Assembly: GCF_011801145.1 (NCBI RefSeq)
Contig: NZ_CP046172.1
Location: 4,526,001 to 4,590,000, forward strand
Length of the DNA: 64,000 nt
Direction of reading: 5' to 3'
Origin: Nocardia arthritidis
Lineage (GTDB): Bacteria; Actinomycetota; Actinomycetes; Mycobacteriales; Mycobacteriaceae
Shown here one piece after another: positions 63,334-64,000 of the stretch (positions are counted from its first letter, which is position 1; each line of letters begins with the position of its first letter). Both the position numbers and the translations under genes were made by a program. The notes below the pieces were generated by a model, which saw only the letters and a program-made list of their open reading frames with translations, was not told where the DNA came from and ran no database searches.

Positions 63334-64000
63334 TTACTTGGCTGCCAGCGGATCTTCGACGGCCGTCGCCGTATCGACGGGCGTGATCGGCAGTATCAGT
63401 GCGCCCGGTGCGGTGTCGGGAACCACTGGCCGGTTCGGCTTCACCGGTGAGATCCGCTGATACCCAGCGCCCAACTCCGGTCGAGGGTCAGCCTCGTTCT
63501 TGTTGGGCCAGAACGCCATTGCCCGCTCCGCCTGTGCCGTGATGGTGAGCGAGGGGTTCACGCCGAGGTTGGCCGTCACCGCCGAACCGTCCGCGACGTG
63601 CAGCCCCGGATACCCGTAGACCCGCTGATACGGGTTGACGACTCCGGTGTCGGCGCTGTCGCCGATCACGCAGCCGCCGATGTAGTGCGCGGTGGCCGGA
63701 ATGTTGAACACGTCCATCACCAGCCCGTGCACATCGCCCTTCACCTTGGCGCCGAATCGCCGTCCGACGTCGTGCGCCAACGGAATCCAGGTCGGATTCG
63801 GTTCGCCGGTGCCCTGTCTGGTCTTGAGTCGCCCGCGCTTGCGGTAGGAGGTGAGCGAGTTGTCCAGCGACTGCATCACCAGCAGGATCACCGACTTCTC
63901 CGAGGCCCGGTGGGCATTGAGGCTGCGCAGGAAGACCAAGGGGTGCAACAGCATTGCCAGCAGGAAGCGCAGGAACCGGTACGCCCCGCCGTCCACGATC
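63334..64000 (-). CDS. choD: Cholesterol oxidase-like GMC oxidoreductase, N-terminal part missing
   Basis: C-terminal 220 residues of a GMC flavoprotein; the FAD-binding half lies beyond the right edge, so the in-frame GTG at 63996 is not a start. Seen: VMQSLDNSLTSYRKRGRL, GEPNPTWIPL, ATAHYIGGCVIGDSADTGVV (catalytic His), GYPGLHVADGSAVTANLGVN then PSLTITAQAERA (active-site Asn), and tail WPNKNEADPRPELG. This follows M. tuberculosis ChoD (Rv3409c) closely from memory. Oxidises 3-beta-hydroxysterols or related lipids. Confidence 0.88.
   Translation of the reverse strand, partial: IVDGGAYRFLRFLLAMLLHPLVFLRSLNAHRASEKSVILLVMQSLDNSLTSYRKRGRLKTRQGTGEPNPTWIPLAHDVGRRFGAKVKGDVHGLVMDVFNIPATAHYIGGCVIGDSADTGVVNPYQRVYGYPGLHVADGSAVTANLGVNPSLTITAQAERAMAFWPNKNEADPRPELGAGYQRISPVKPNRPVVPDTAPGALILPITPVDTATAVEDPLAAK

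Noticed and set aside
1..64000. Prophage, integrative element or genomic-island boundaries
   Set aside because: No integrase, transposase, tRNA attachment site or phage structural gene was recognised.

Overview
The window is very GC-rich, uses GTG starts freely, and shows the gene content of a mycolate-type actinomycete, most likely Nocardia or a close relative. The markers are an MspA-type porin, a cutinase-like secreted esterase, an AcrA1-like fused acyl reductase, a ChoD-type cholesterol oxidase, F420-type oxidoreductase and IclR/TetR regulators. No tRNA, rRNA, CRISPR array, integrase or transposase was recognised. Both ends cut genes: a UvrA paralogue on the left and a ChoD-type oxidase on the right.

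Bases 1-28,600 are a mosaic of catabolic, regulatory and envelope genes. They include a UvrA-like resistance ATPase divergent from a WYL regulator, a DUF2332 protein, an orphan TAXI binding lipoprotein, and an IclR/SDR/dehydrogenase locus with a palindromic operator. A class V aminotransferase is divergent from a second IclR gene. An expansin-like protein and a TetR-FAD dehydrogenase pair follow; the TetR gene has twin perfect operators and is divergent from a zinc alcohol dehydrogenase. Then come a cutinase, a cold-shock protein, the AcrA1-like reductase, a 5'-nucleotidase lipoprotein, an ICMT gene broken by an internal deletion, a TetR/hydrolase pair, an XRE/SUKH-like pair and a lone MMPL-like extracytoplasmic domain.

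Bases 28,600-51,500 form a polysaccharide factory of the Wzx/Wzy type. A tightly overlapping minus-strand run (41,186 down to 28,662) encodes two GT4 glycosyltransferases, a flippase, a CgeB-like glycosyltransferase, a polymerase, a Wzz-like chain-length protein fused to a nucleotide-binding domain whose Walker motifs have decayed, a Tat lipoprotein beta-helix protein, a double GNAT acyltransferase, a GSA-aminomutase-like aminotransferase and a GT4 enzyme. Divergent from it are a polysaccharide pyruvyl transferase and a GT2 enzyme. An MspA porin, a decayed C-methyltransferase-like protein and the initiating phosphoglycosyl transferase follow on the minus strand. Divergent from these is an overlapping four-gene nucleotide-sugar cassette: C-methyltransferase, glucose-1-phosphate cytidylyltransferase, PIG-L deacetylase and epimerase. 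Together they look able to make, modify, polymerise and export a branched, acylated, pyruvylated glycan.

Bases 51,500-64,000 return to metabolism: a heme oxygenase with a possible IdeR box, an F420-type oxidoreductase under a KstR-like palindrome, a TetR-controlled ABC exporter with a probably leaderless regulator transcript, an acyl-CoA oxidase, a PAP2 phosphatase, a large LuxR-family ATPase regulator, a membrane-anchored NERD protein preceded by a 21-bp perfect inverted repeat, and the end of the ChoD-like oxidase. Several genes (ChoD-like, KstD-like flavoprotein, KstR-like site, acyl-CoA oxidase) hint at sterol or lipid catabolism, but they are scattered rather than one operon.
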